A DNA stretch of 64,000 nt, taken from assembly GCF_035958815.1 (NCBI RefSeq), contig NZ_CP108383.1, positions 5,828,001 through 5,892,000 on the forward strand, read 5' to 3'. The position numbers and the translations under genes were made by a program. The DNA is from Nocardia sp. NBC_01327 (GTDB lineage Bacteria; Actinomycetota; Actinomycetes; Mycobacteriales; Mycobacteriaceae). Numbering within the stretch: the first letter of the stretch is position 1; every line of letters starts with the position of its first letter. Of the stretch, positions 50,593 to 59,104 are shown piece after piece. The notes beneath the pieces were generated by a model. It had not been told where the DNA came from and made no database searches. It saw only the letters and a list, made by a program, of their open reading frames with translations.

Positions 50593-50623
50593 TTGACCTC
50601 AACCTTGGTCCAGGTAGCAAGCT
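50593..50623 (+). promoter_or_regulatory. MerR-type promoter before the quinone-oxidoreductase-like gene
   Basis: TTGACC (-35, 50593-50598) and CAAGCT (-10-like, 50618-50623) are separated by 19 bp, the long spacer used by MerR-family activators. The spacer holds an imperfect dyad (ACCTCAAC, then GTCCAGGT) resembling the ACCTCAA/TTGAGGT sites of SoxR/MerR regulators. No MerR gene is in the window. Confidence 0.45.
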
Positions 50624-50659
50624 GGTCGACGCGACCAGTTCTCGATCCGAGGAGTTCCC

Positions 50660-51637
50660 ATGCATGCCATCCGCCTCCACGCCTTCGGCTCCGCCGAGAA
50701 TCTCCGGTACGAAACGGCGCCCGATCCCGAGCCCGGTCCCGGCCAGGTCCGCATTGCCGTGGCGGCCTCCGGCGTGCACCTGCTGGACACGACCCTGCGC
50801 AGGGGCATGGCCGCCGGACCCATACCGCTCCCCGAGCTGCCGACCATCCCCGGCCGGGAAATCGCCGGCACGGTCGATCGGATCGGTCCCGGAGTGGACG
50901 ACACCTGGCTCGGCACAACGGTTGTCGCGCACATCGGCCAAGCGCCCGGCGGGTACGCCGAGCTCACCGTCACCGAAGCCGAACGCCTGCACGAGATTCC
51001 GGCGACTCTCGACGCGGCGGCGGCCGTGGCAATGATCGGCACCGGCCGAACCACCCTCGGCATACTGCAATTCGCCGACATCACTCCCGACACCGTCGCC
51101 CTCGTCCCCGCCGCGGCGGGTGGCATCGGCACCCTGCTGGTGCAGTTCTTGAAGAACGCCGGAGCCACGGTCATCGGCCTGGCGGGCGGCCCCGAAAAGG
51201 TCGACCTGGTCGCGCGCAATGGCGCCGACCTGGCCCTCGACTACCGCCGCCCCGACTGGGCGGCGAAAATCCGCACCGCCTACGGCGACCGCCCGGCCAC
51301 CATCCTCTTCGACGGCGTCGGCGGCGAAACAGCCGGCACGGCAATCGATCTCCTCGACAAGGGCGGTCAGCGCCTGGTCTTCGGCTGGTCCGCCGGACCC
51401 GTCGAGATATCCGATCAGGAACTCGCCGACCGCGGCATCACCTCGACCCCGGTCCTGGGCCCGCCCATGATGCAACGCGCGGGCAGCCTGCGCAATCTCG
51501 AAACGCGCGCCCTGGCCGAAGCCGCCGCCGGCCACCTCCGCCCCGCCCTGCACCGCTTCCCGCTGGCCCAGGCGGCCGCTGCCCACGCCGCTCTCGAAAA
51601 CCGCCACACCACAGGCAAAGTCGTCCTGATTCCCTGA
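50660..51637 (+). CDS. Zinc-independent MDR alcohol dehydrogenase / quinone oxidoreductase
   Basis: 325 residues. N-terminal GroES-like catalytic domain (about 1-120, LDTTLRRGMAAG, IPGREIAGTVDRIGPGVDD) without zinc-ligand cysteines, and a Rossmann domain with VPAAAGGIGTLLVQFLKNAGATVIGLAG. Members reduce quinones or enoyl groups with NADPH. ATG 50660 has GAGGAG upstream. Probably induced through the MerR-type promoter described separately; monocistronic. Confidence 0.87.
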   Translation: MHAIRLHAFGSAENLRYETAPDPEPGPGQVRIAVAASGVHLLDTTLRRGMAAGPIPLPELPTIPGREIAGTVDRIGPGVDDTWLGTTVVAHIGQAPGGYAELTVTEAERLHEIPATLDAAAAVAMIGTGRTTLGILQFADITPDTVALVPAAAGGIGTLLVQFLKNAGATVIGLAGGPEKVDLVARNGADLALDYRRPDWAAKIRTAYGDRPATILFDGVGGETAGTAIDLLDKGGQRLVFGWSAGPVEISDQELADRGITSTPVLGPPMMQRAGSLRNLETRALAEAAAGHLRPALHRFPLAQAAAAHAALENRHTTGKVVLIP

Positions 51638-51786
51638 CCGGACGGGTGTTCGCCACACCAGGAGACTCGACCGCCACACACCCCGTCCCGTGCGTCATGC
51701 CGACTGGACCGTACGGATAGCGACCGGATCCGGTCCGGCAGGCCCACGGGCCGCACTCGCAGAGTGCGACCGCGCCGGCCGTCATG

Positions 51787-51854
51787 CGCATCGCATCGCA
51801 TCGCATCGCATCGCATCGCATCGCATCGCATCGCATCGCATCGCATCGCATCGC
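51787..51854. repeat. Pentanucleotide microsatellite (CGCAT)13
   Basis: Thirteen perfect tandem copies of CGCAT (51787-51851) plus CGC. It lies between the ends of two convergent genes, outside any supported coding sequence. Tracts of this purity are prone to slipped-strand length change. Confidence 0.97.
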
Positions 51855-51887
51855 GGCAGGGTTGGGTGTGCGGCGGCGTCGCCCGCA

Positions 51888-51916
51888 GGCAGGCAGCCGA
51901 GAATCGGCTGCCTGCC
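51888..51916. terminator. Terminator hairpin next to the FAH gene
   Basis: GGCAGGCAGCCGA (51888-51900) pairs perfectly with TCGGCTGCCTGCC (51904-51916), 13 bp with a GAA loop, 5 bp after the FAH-family stop on the minus strand. Confidence 0.8.
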
Positions 51917-51921
51917 GACGA

Positions 51922-52674
51922 TCAGCCCTGGCCCGCGACGGTATTGCGCAGTGTGCCGATGCCGGAGATCTCGACGTCGACGGTATCGCCGGGATGCATC
52001 GGGCCGACCCCGGCGGGGCTGCCGGTGAGCAGCACATCGCCGGGTTCGAGGGTGATCCACCGGGTGACGTAGGCCAGTAGCTCACCTACGCCGAACACCA
52101 TGTCCGAGGTCGGCGCCTGCTGAACTGTGCGATCGCCGAGCCGGGTGGTGATGCGCAGTGCCGCCGGATCGGGGATATCGGTTTCGATCCATGGACCCAG
52201 CGGGCAGAAGGTGTCCGCGCTCTTGGCACGGGCCCACTGGCCGTCGGCACGCCAGTCGTCCGCGGTGACATCGTTCGCACAGGTGTAGCCGAGGACGAAG
52301 TCGGCGGCACGATCGGCGGGGACATGGCGGGCGGTGCGGCCGATGACCACCGCCAGCTCACCCTCGTACTCCAGCCGCCGTACCTCCGCCGGGCGCAGCA
52401 CGACCGAGCCGGGACCGGTGATCGCATTGCGGCCCTTGAGGAAGAGCGAGGGCTGCCGCGGCCGGGGCAATCCTTTCTCGGCGAGCTGACCGCCGTAATT
52501 GCTGCCCGCGCAGACGATGGTGCGCGGGTCGCAGGGTGACAGGAGGGTCAGCTCCGCGAGCCTTGCCACCACCGCGCCGGGTTCGGTGTTCCCGTCGGGG
52601 AATTCGCGCACCTCATCTCCGGTCAGCACGCCGCGTCCGGTCCGTCCTTCGAGCCAGTAGCGCACGATACGCAT
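51922..52674 (-). CDS. Fumarylacetoacetate hydrolase (FAH) family protein
   Basis: 250 residues. The FAH fold handles 2-oxo or acylpyruvate-type substrates with a divalent metal; metal-ligand region RRLEYEGELAVVIGRTARHV, then LGYTCANDVTADDWRADGQWARAKSADTFCPLGPW and TGSPAGVGPMHPGDTVDVEISGIG. Possible reactions include acylpyruvate hydrolysis, hydratase/isomerase or ureidoglycolate-lyase-like cleavage. ATG 52674 begins 5 bp after the preceding gene's stop. Last gene of the transaminase-transporter-oxidoreductase operon, so its substrate is likely related to glyoxylate metabolism. Confidence 0.83.
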   Translation of the reverse strand: MRIVRYWLEGRTGRGVLTGDEVREFPDGNTEPGAVVARLAELTLLSPCDPRTIVCAGSNYGGQLAEKGLPRPRQPSLFLKGRNAITGPGSVVLRPAEVRRLEYEGELAVVIGRTARHVPADRAADFVLGYTCANDVTADDWRADGQWARAKSADTFCPLGPWIETDIPDPAALRITTRLGDRTVQQAPTSDMVFGVGELLAYVTRWITLEPGDVLLTGSPAGVGPMHPGDTVDVEISGIGTLRNTVAGQG

Positions 52675-52679
52675 AATCC

Positions 52680-55628
52680 CTACTCCCCCATCGCTTCCCG
52701 GACCAGCTCGACCGGATGCCACGCCGTACGACCCGCGCCGTGGAAGATCTGCTGACGGCAGGACACTCCGGTGGCGGCCACAATGGTGTCGTGCGGCTCG
52801 GCGGCAAGGGCCGGGAACAGCCGGTCTTCGCCTACGGTGAGCGACATTTCGTAGTGTTCGGATTCGAAGCCGAAGGAGCCCGCCATTCCGCAGCAGCCGG
52901 AATCGATCTCCTCGACCCGGACACCCGGAATCCGTTGCAGCAGCGCCATGGTGGCGGCGGTGCCGACCTCTGCCTTCTGATGGCAGTGGCCGTGGAACAC
53001 GATGCGCCGTCCCGCGAGCGGGGAATCGGGGCGCAGGGTGAGCCAACCGGCATCGATCGCCTCGACAAGCAATTCCTCGACCTGTTTGACCCGGCGGCCC
53101 ACCGTGCGCACATCCTCCGAATCCGGCAGCAGCGCGGTGTGCTCGTCCCGCAGCATGAACAGGCACGACGGTTCGCAGCCGACGATCGGCGAGCCCGGTT
53201 CGGTGGTCGTCACGAGCGAATCGACCAGCGCCGCAGCCTTTTTCCGCGCATCCTCGAGCAGCCCCTTGGACATGCTCGACCGGCCGCAGCAGCCGCCGCT
53301 CGCCAGTTCCACCCGCCAGCCCGACCGTTCCAGCAGTTCGATGGCCGCCTGCCCGATATGCGGTTCGGTGAAGGTGGTGAACGAATCGGCGAGCCAGTTG
53401 ACCGTGCCCAGCAAGCCGGAGACCGGCGGAGCCGCCCGGTGATGGCGGCGGAACCAGCGAATCAGATTGACCCGCTGGAAGACCGGCAGCGGCCGGGCGA
53501 AGGCGATGCCGAGCGAACGGTCCAGGAACCGGCGCAGCAATTCCACCCGGCCCAGCACGTTCGACAGCGGCGCGGTCGCCGAACCGAGCCGGTTCAGTAG
53601 CCGAATCGAGCCGAACATCCTGGAGCGCAAGGGCGTTCCGTGGATCTGGTGATGGTGCGAGAGCGTTTCGGCCTTGAGCGAGGCCATATCCACACTCATC
53701 GGGCATTCGCTCTTGCAGGCCTTGCACATCAGGCACAGATCGAGAATCTCGTGCAATCGCTCACCGCCCAGTGCCGCATGCGGATCCGGTTCGGAGAGGG
53801 CTTTCACCAGGGCATTGGCCCGGCCGCGGGTGGCGTGCTCCTCATTTCTGGTCGCGATGTAGGACGGGCACATGACGCCCGGTCCGGCCTTGCGGCACAG
53901 GCCGATATTCATGCACCGATCCGCCGCGCCGCGCATTCCGCCGACCACCTCGAACTGCAGCGTCGTGGTCATCGGCGGTGCGGGCGGCAGCGCGTCGCGG
54001 TCGCGCAGATTGTCGGTCATCGCGGGCGCGTCGACGATCTTGCCCGGGTTCATGATGTTCTCGGGGTCGAAGAGCCGCTTGACCTTTCGCATGACCTCGT
54101 AGAGCGCATCACCGAAGATCTCGCGATTGAACTCACTGCGCGCGAGGCCGTCACCGTGTTCGCTGGAGTTCACGCCGCCGTATTCGGCGACGAGATCCTT
54201 GACGGCCTCGGCGACCTTCCGCATTTTCGCCACCTCGCCAGGATCGGTGAGGTCCACGAACGGCCGAATGTGCAGGCAGCCCACCGAACAGTGGCCGTAG
54301 AACCCCGCCTCCAACTGGTGCTCGTCGAGAATCTCCTGGAACCGCCTGGTGTATTCGGCCAGGTGTACCGGATCGACAGCGGTGTCCTCCACGAAGGCGA
54401 GCGGGCGGCGGGTGCCCTCGCCCGCGGCCATCAGCAGACCCAGGCTGGATTTGCGCACCTTCAGCAATGCGGTCTGATCGGCCGGGGTGATCGCGCGAAT
54501 GGTGTGGTAGCCGTGCCCGTTTCGCTGCCACAGCGCATCGAGCCGATCCAGCCCCGCGAGCAGCGCCGCCTCATCGTCACCGCTGAAGGAGACGAACAGC
54601 AGCGCCCCCGGATCGCCGACAAGAATGTCGCCGAGTCCGGCGTATTCGATCTTCTGCCGGGACAGTTCGAGAATCGTGCGGTCCATCAACTCGACCTGAT
54701 GGGGTTCGCAGCTCAATGCGTCCGTGGTGGCCGCGATGGCGCCGGCGGTATCGGTGAAGTGACCGACCGCGTACACCGTGTGCGCGGGCTTGGGCACCAG
54801 ATCCACCAGCGCGTGCGTGATGATCAGCAGTGTGCCCTCGGCGCCGACGACGAACTTGGCCAGATCGAAAGGATGCTCCTCGCCGAAGTCGACCAGCCGG
54901 TCGAGACGGTAACCGCCGGCGCGACGCCAGAACACCGGCATCCCCGCCCGGATGACCTCCTCCTCGGCCCGGACCAGCTTCGGAAGTGCGTGGTAGATCA
55001 GCCCTTCCAGCGTGCCCGCGCCCGCGCGCCGCATGCGCTCGGCCTCGTCGACGGCGTCCAATCGCGCATGGGAACCGTCGCTGAGCACCACCTCCAGCGC
55101 CCGCACATGATCGATCGTCATGCCGTAGGTGAGGGAACCGCTGCCCGCGGAATTGTTGCCGATCATCCCGCCGATCGTGGCCCGATTGCTGGTCGAGGTG
55201 TCCGGGCCGAACATCAGCCCGTATGCGGCGACGGCCCGATTGAGCTGATCCTGCACCACCCCGACCTCCACCAGCGCGGTCCGGGCCACCGGATCGATCT
55301 CCACGATCCGGTTCATATGCCGGGACATGTCCAGGACCAGGCCGGGGCCGACGGTCTGCCCGGCCAGACTGGTGCCCGCGCCCCGGGACACGAGGGGTAC
55401 GCCGAGCTCTCCGGCGGCCCGCACCGCCGCGGCGACATCCTCCGCATGCCGCGGAAAGGCCACGCCCAGTGGAGTTATCGCGTACATGCTGGCGTCGCGG
55501 GAGAACAGGTGGCGGCTGTAGTCGTCGAAGGCGACCTCACCGTCCATGGTCGCGCGCAATGCCCGCTCCAGTCGCGCGCCCACGTCCGACGGGCCCTGCA
55601 ACGCGACCTCGGTATCGAAGAGTGTCAT
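52680..55628 (-). CDS. FAD-binding and Fe-S oxidoreductase (D-lactate/glycolate/D-2-hydroxyacid dehydrogenase-like)
   Basis: 982-residue fusion. FAD_binding_4 domain (about 40-270, VPLVSRGAGTSLAGQTVGPG, GGMIGNNSAGSGSL), then the FAD-oxidase C domain with AGFYGHCSVGCLHIRPFVDL. Next, Fe-S binding CLMCKACKSECPMSVDM near 650, and two C-terminal CCG-type domains (SGGCCGRSSMSKG, DSGCCGMAGSFGFE). Such proteins oxidise D-2-hydroxyacids and pass electrons to the respiratory chain. Next to glyoxylate genes, glycolate is a reasonable substrate, but D-lactate or 2-hydroxyglutarate remain possible. Its start overlaps the transporter stop (ATGA). Confidence 0.87.
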   Translation of the reverse strand: MTLFDTEVALQGPSDVGARLERALRATMDGEVAFDDYSRHLFSRDASMYAITPLGVAFPRHAEDVAAAVRAAGELGVPLVSRGAGTSLAGQTVGPGLVLDMSRHMNRIVEIDPVARTALVEVGVVQDQLNRAVAAYGLMFGPDTSTSNRATIGGMIGNNSAGSGSLTYGMTIDHVRALEVVLSDGSHARLDAVDEAERMRRAGAGTLEGLIYHALPKLVRAEEEVIRAGMPVFWRRAGGYRLDRLVDFGEEHPFDLAKFVVGAEGTLLIITHALVDLVPKPAHTVYAVGHFTDTAGAIAATTDALSCEPHQVELMDRTILELSRQKIEYAGLGDILVGDPGALLFVSFSGDDEAALLAGLDRLDALWQRNGHGYHTIRAITPADQTALLKVRKSSLGLLMAAGEGTRRPLAFVEDTAVDPVHLAEYTRRFQEILDEHQLEAGFYGHCSVGCLHIRPFVDLTDPGEVAKMRKVAEAVKDLVAEYGGVNSSEHGDGLARSEFNREIFGDALYEVMRKVKRLFDPENIMNPGKIVDAPAMTDNLRDRDALPPAPPMTTTLQFEVVGGMRGAADRCMNIGLCRKAGPGVMCPSYIATRNEEHATRGRANALVKALSEPDPHAALGGERLHEILDLCLMCKACKSECPMSVDMASLKAETLSHHHQIHGTPLRSRMFGSIRLLNRLGSATAPLSNVLGRVELLRRFLDRSLGIAFARPLPVFQRVNLIRWFRRHHRAAPPVSGLLGTVNWLADSFTTFTEPHIGQAAIELLERSGWRVELASGGCCGRSSMSKGLLEDARKKAAALVDSLVTTTEPGSPIVGCEPSCLFMLRDEHTALLPDSEDVRTVGRRVKQVEELLVEAIDAGWLTLRPDSPLAGRRIVFHGHCHQKAEVGTAATMALLQRIPGVRVEEIDSGCCGMAGSFGFESEHYEMSLTVGEDRLFPALAAEPHDTIVAATGVSCRQQIFHGAGRTAWHPVELVREAMGE

Positions 55629-56968
55629 TGAAAGTCCTTCTTGTCCATGGCCATCGGCAAGAGCGGTGGCGCGGCGGGATCGGCCGTCTCGTGCGTCGTC
55701 GCCGCGCGCAACGGTTTACGCAGGGTCAGTACGAGCAGCGCCGCGATGGCGAACACCGCACCGAAGAACGCCTGCGTGAGCGCGTAACCGCCACCGCTGA
55801 TATCGCTGAGCCAGCCGCCGATATAGGGCCCGAAGAAGCTGCCCAGATTGCCGACGCCATTGATGAGCCCCAGTCCCGCGCCCGCGGCTGCCACGGGGGT
55901 GAGTTTGGTGACCGTCGCCCAGAACGGGCCGTACCAGGCGATCGACGCCGCCGTGCCGAGGATCATCGCCCCGAGCACAAGCCACTTCTGGTCCGCCGAA
56001 ATGAAACTCGCGCCGACGAGAATCATGGCCGCCGCGCCGAGCACCACCGCCATATGCGCGACATGCCGGCCGCGCCGGTCCGCCGACCGTCCGACCAGAA
56101 TGATGGCGATACCCGCGGCGATCTGGGGCAGCACCGCCACCAGCCCCACCTTCAAATCGGTGTGGAAGGCCTTTTTGAGCACGCTCGGCAACCACAGTGT
56201 CAGTCCGAGCAGACCCATCTGGGTCATGGTGTAGATGAGGGCGAAGCGCCAGACGATCCGACTGGTGAAGGCGGCCTTGAACGTTCCGTGATGGACCAGC
56301 GGCTCACCTTCCTCGAGCCGGGATCGCTCGATGTACTCACGCTCGTTCTGCGAGAGCCACCGGGCCTTGGCGGGCGTATCGCGGACCACCGCGAGCCAGG
56401 CGGCGAGCCCGATGACCAGTGGCGCACCACCCTGGATGAGGAACATCCAGCGCCAGTCGAAATAGGTGAGAATGACACCGGAGAACGGCGCCGCGACGAT
56501 CGCCGCGATCGGGGTGTAGAGCTTGAATATCGCGAAGGCCCGGCTCCTTTCGGCAAACGGGAACCACGCCCGGATGGTGGCCATCAGCGCGGGTTGCACA
56601 CCGCCCTCGGCGACGCCGAGCAGGAAGCGGGCCAGCAGCAGCTGCCCGATGGAGTGGGTCAGGCCCTGCGCCATGGCGGCCAGGCTCCACAGCACCATCA
56701 GGATCGCGATCCACCTTCTCGCACTCCATCTTTCGGCCATATAGCCGCCGGGAATCTGCAGCAGCAGATAGCCCCAGAAGAAGATGCCGCTCGCCAGACC
56801 CTGCTGGGCCCCGGTGAGATTCATATCGGTCTTGAGATGCGGCAGCGCGAAACTGATATTGGTGCGGTCGATATAGCAGATGACATAGATGAAGACGACG
56901 ATCGGCAGAATGTAGATCCACCGCTTGTTTTCGGACAGTCGCCGGACAGGGGACGTTCGCTCGATCAA
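55625..56968 (-). CDS. MFS transporter, anion:cation symporter (ACS) family
   Basis: 447 residues, about 12 membrane helices. The ACS-type TM1 motif VIYCYIDR-like region reads VICYIDRTNISFALP, followed by GIFFWGYLLLQIPGGYMAERW and LLGVAEGGVQPALM. ACS members import organic anions such as tartrate, phthalate, allantoate or hydroxyacids. The TTG at 56968 has GAGGAGG upstream; no better start fits. It is coupled to the downstream oxidoreductase by an ATGA overlap, suggesting that the transported anion is that enzyme's substrate. Confidence 0.83.
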   Translation of the reverse strand: MIERTSPVRRLSENKRWIYILPIVVFIYVICYIDRTNISFALPHLKTDMNLTGAQQGLASGIFFWGYLLLQIPGGYMAERWSARRWIAILMVLWSLAAMAQGLTHSIGQLLLARFLLGVAEGGVQPALMATIRAWFPFAERSRAFAIFKLYTPIAAIVAAPFSGVILTYFDWRWMFLIQGGAPLVIGLAAWLAVVRDTPAKARWLSQNEREYIERSRLEEGEPLVHHGTFKAAFTSRIVWRFALIYTMTQMGLLGLTLWLPSVLKKAFHTDLKVGLVAVLPQIAAGIAIILVGRSADRRGRHVAHMAVVLGAAAMILVGASFISADQKWLVLGAMILGTAASIAWYGPFWATVTKLTPVAAAGAGLGLINGVGNLGSFFGPYIGGWLSDISGGGYALTQAFFGAVFAIAALLVLTLRKPLRAATTHETADPAAPPLLPMAMDKKDFQ

Positions 56969-57108
56969 CGACCTACCTCCTCGTAGGTGGCCCGCGCGGG
57001 TCGGCGCGGGCTGGGATCGGCGCTCAGCTCGTGGCGGAGCATGGAGAAACTGCCCGTGCGGCCGACCGCTCTCCGCTGTCGGCGGAAAGCGCTGGGCCGC
57101 AGCGGGTA

Positions 57109-58275
57109 TCAGGCGGTGCGCAGCACCGCGAGGGCGGCCTGGGTGCCGGCGGGGTCGATATCGACGCCGGCCAGCTCGAGTCCCATCTGGACGCCGGAGA
57201 GTGTTCCGGCGAGCATCAGATCGTTGAAATCGCCGAGGTGACCGATCCGGAACACGCGCCCGGCGAGCTTGCCCAGGCCGGTGCCCAGGGACATGTCGAA
57301 GCGGTCCAGGATGATTCGGCGCACCTTGTCGGCATCGTGCTGCTCGCCGAGCAGCACCGCGGTCAGGGAACCGGAGTACTCGCGCTCGTTCACGCACAGC
57401 ACCTCGAGACCCCAGCCGCGCACCGCCGCCCGGGTCGCTTCGGCATGCCGGCTGTGCCGCGCGAACACATTGGGCAGTCCCTCTTCCTCCAGGAGCAGCA
57501 GGGCTTCCCGGAGTCCGTAGAGCAGGTTGGTGGCCGGTGTGTACGGGTAGAAGCCGTGCTCGTTGGTGTCCAGGATGGCGGTCCAGTCCCAATACGATTT
57601 CGGCAGTCGCGCCGTCGCGGCGGCCGCCAGCGCCTTGTCGCTGATCGCGTTGAAGCTCAAGCCCGGTGGCAGCATGAGCCCCTTCTGCGAGCAGCCGACC
57701 GTCACATCGACACCCCAGTCGTCGTGCCGGTAATCGATCGATCCCAGCGAGGAGATGGTGTCGACCAGCAGCAGCGCCGGATGATCGGCCTCGTCGATGG
57801 CCGCCCGAATCTCCGGTATGCGACTGGTGACTCCGGTCGAGGTCTCGTTGTGCACGACCATCACCGCGGCGATGCCGTGTGCGGTATCGGCGGCCAGCCG
57901 TTCGGCCAGCGCCGCCGGGTCGGCGCCGCGCCGCCAATCTCCGGGCACGAATTCGACGATCAGGCCGAGGCGTTCGGCCATATCGCGCCACAGGCTCGCG
58001 AAGTGACCGGTTTCGAAGGCCAGTACGCGATCACCGGGCGAGAGGGTGTTGACCAGAGCCGCCTCCCACGCACCGGTGCCGGACGAGGGGTAGATGACCA
58101 CCGGTCCGCTGGTGCCGAACACCGGTTTGGTCCTGACCAATAGGTCCAGGGTCAGTTCCGCGAAGTCGGGACCGCGGTGATCGATGGTCGGTTGCGCGAT
58201 GGCGCGCAGTACCCGGTCCGGGACATTGGTCGGTCCGGGGATCTGCAGGAAGTGCCGTCCACTCTGAGCGCTCAT
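57109..58275 (-). CDS. Serine/alanine-glyoxylate aminotransferase family protein
   Basis: 388-residue class V PLP enzyme. N-terminal HFLQIPGPTNVPDRVLRAIA is typical of serine-glyoxylate aminotransferases; VVIYPSSGTGAWEAALVNTL binds the cofactor phosphate; the PLP lysine is in VGCSQKGLMLPPGLS; LVDTISSLGSIDYRHDDWG precedes it. It would transaminate glyoxylate to glycine using serine or alanine. ATG 58275 at the divergent IclR promoter; first gene of the minus-strand operon. Confidence 0.88.
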   Translation of the reverse strand: MSAQSGRHFLQIPGPTNVPDRVLRAIAQPTIDHRGPDFAELTLDLLVRTKPVFGTSGPVVIYPSSGTGAWEAALVNTLSPGDRVLAFETGHFASLWRDMAERLGLIVEFVPGDWRRGADPAALAERLAADTAHGIAAVMVVHNETSTGVTSRIPEIRAAIDEADHPALLLVDTISSLGSIDYRHDDWGVDVTVGCSQKGLMLPPGLSFNAISDKALAAAATARLPKSYWDWTAILDTNEHGFYPYTPATNLLYGLREALLLLEEEGLPNVFARHSRHAEATRAAVRGWGLEVLCVNEREYSGSLTAVLLGEQHDADKVRRIILDRFDMSLGTGLGKLAGRVFRIGHLGDFNDLMLAGTLSGVQMGLELAGVDIDPAGTQAALAVLRTA

Positions 58276-58290
58276 CACACAATTTCCAAT

Positions 58291-58331
58291 CTGTGCCGTG
58301 ATATGGCACACTGTGCCGTGAAAAAGTGCAG
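58291..58331. promoter_or_regulatory. Candidate IclR operator region
   Basis: CTGTGCCGTGA occurs twice, 20 bp apart (58291-58301, 58311-58321). The first copy forms the inverted repeat TGTGCC (58292-58297) with GGCACA (58305-58310), and the second is followed by AAAAGTGCA. Located between the divergent aminotransferase and IclR genes, it is a likely binding site for the IclR protein. Confidence 0.5.
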
Positions 58332-58366
58332 TAAGGGTAGGTACCGCAGATCGAGGAGTCAAGACC

Positions 58367-59104
58367 TTGCGAAACGTGCTGAATACGCTCCGCGTACTGG
58401 AGGAAGTCGCCGCGCGGCAGCCCATCGGCGTGGGCGAATTGGCCCGGGCGCTCGAGATGCCCAAGAGCACGGTGCAGCGGGCACTGCTCACGCTCGACGA
58501 GGCCGGATGGATTCGCCCCGGTTCCGGTGAGGTGACCCGATGGGTGCTGACCACCAAGGCGCTCGCGGTCGGCAGTCGCGCCGGCGGTGATCTCGGCCTG
58601 CGCGGGGCGGCCCTGCCGATCATGGAGGATCTGCGCCGGCATACCGGGGAGACCATTCACCTGACGGTCCCCGAGGACGGCCGCATGGTGCTCATCGAGC
58701 GGCTGGAGACCGATAAACCGGTGCGCACCAGCATGGCGCTCGGGCATTCGCTGCCCTTCCACGCCTCGGCCAATGGCAAAGCGGTCCTTGCCAACAGCAG
58801 CGCCGAGGTCCTCAGGGCGCTGCTCGTGGACGAACTCCCGCGCTACACCGAGACGACCATCACCGACCCGGACGCACTGCGCGCCGAGCTGGCCGCCATC
58901 AGGGCCCACGGGTTCGCCGTCAATCGCGGCGAATGGCGCAATGATGTCGGCGCGGTGGCCGCCGTCGTCATGGGCGGCCACGAGAAGCCGATCGCCAGCA
59001 TCAGCGTGAATATCCCGATCGGCCGGCTCACACCGGAATCGGAGATCCTGTTCGGCGAGGCGGTGCGGGAGGCGGCGAGCAGTCTGGGTGCACGCCTGGG
59101 TTAG
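58367..59104 (+). CDS. IclR-family transcriptional regulator
   Basis: 245 residues. Winged helix at residues about 1-60 (VLNTLRVLEEVAARQPIGVGELARALEMPKSTVQRALLTL in parts) and the IclR effector domain (about 75-240, HTGETIHLTVPEDGRMVLIERL, LPFHASANGKAVLAN, GFAVNRGEWRNDVGAVAAVV). The TTG at 58367 has GAGGAG 8 nt upstream. Divergent from the aminotransferase operon, convergent with glxK; the last 4 bp of each gene overlap (TTAG at 59101-59104). A glyoxylate- or pyruvate-like effector is plausible. Confidence 0.88.
   Translation: MRNVLNTLRVLEEVAARQPIGVGELARALEMPKSTVQRALLTLDEAGWIRPGSGEVTRWVLTTKALAVGSRAGGDLGLRGAALPIMEDLRRHTGETIHLTVPEDGRMVLIERLETDKPVRTSMALGHSLPFHASANGKAVLANSSAEVLRALLVDELPRYTETTITDPDALRAELAAIRAHGFAVNRGEWRNDVGAVAAVVMGGHEKPIASISVNIPIGRLTPESEILFGEAVREAASSLGARLG

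Noticed and set aside
51787..51854. Coding repeat in a small protein
   Set aside because: All frames through the tract give only short low-complexity peptides with no ribosome-binding site, and the region is a spacer between two gene ends.
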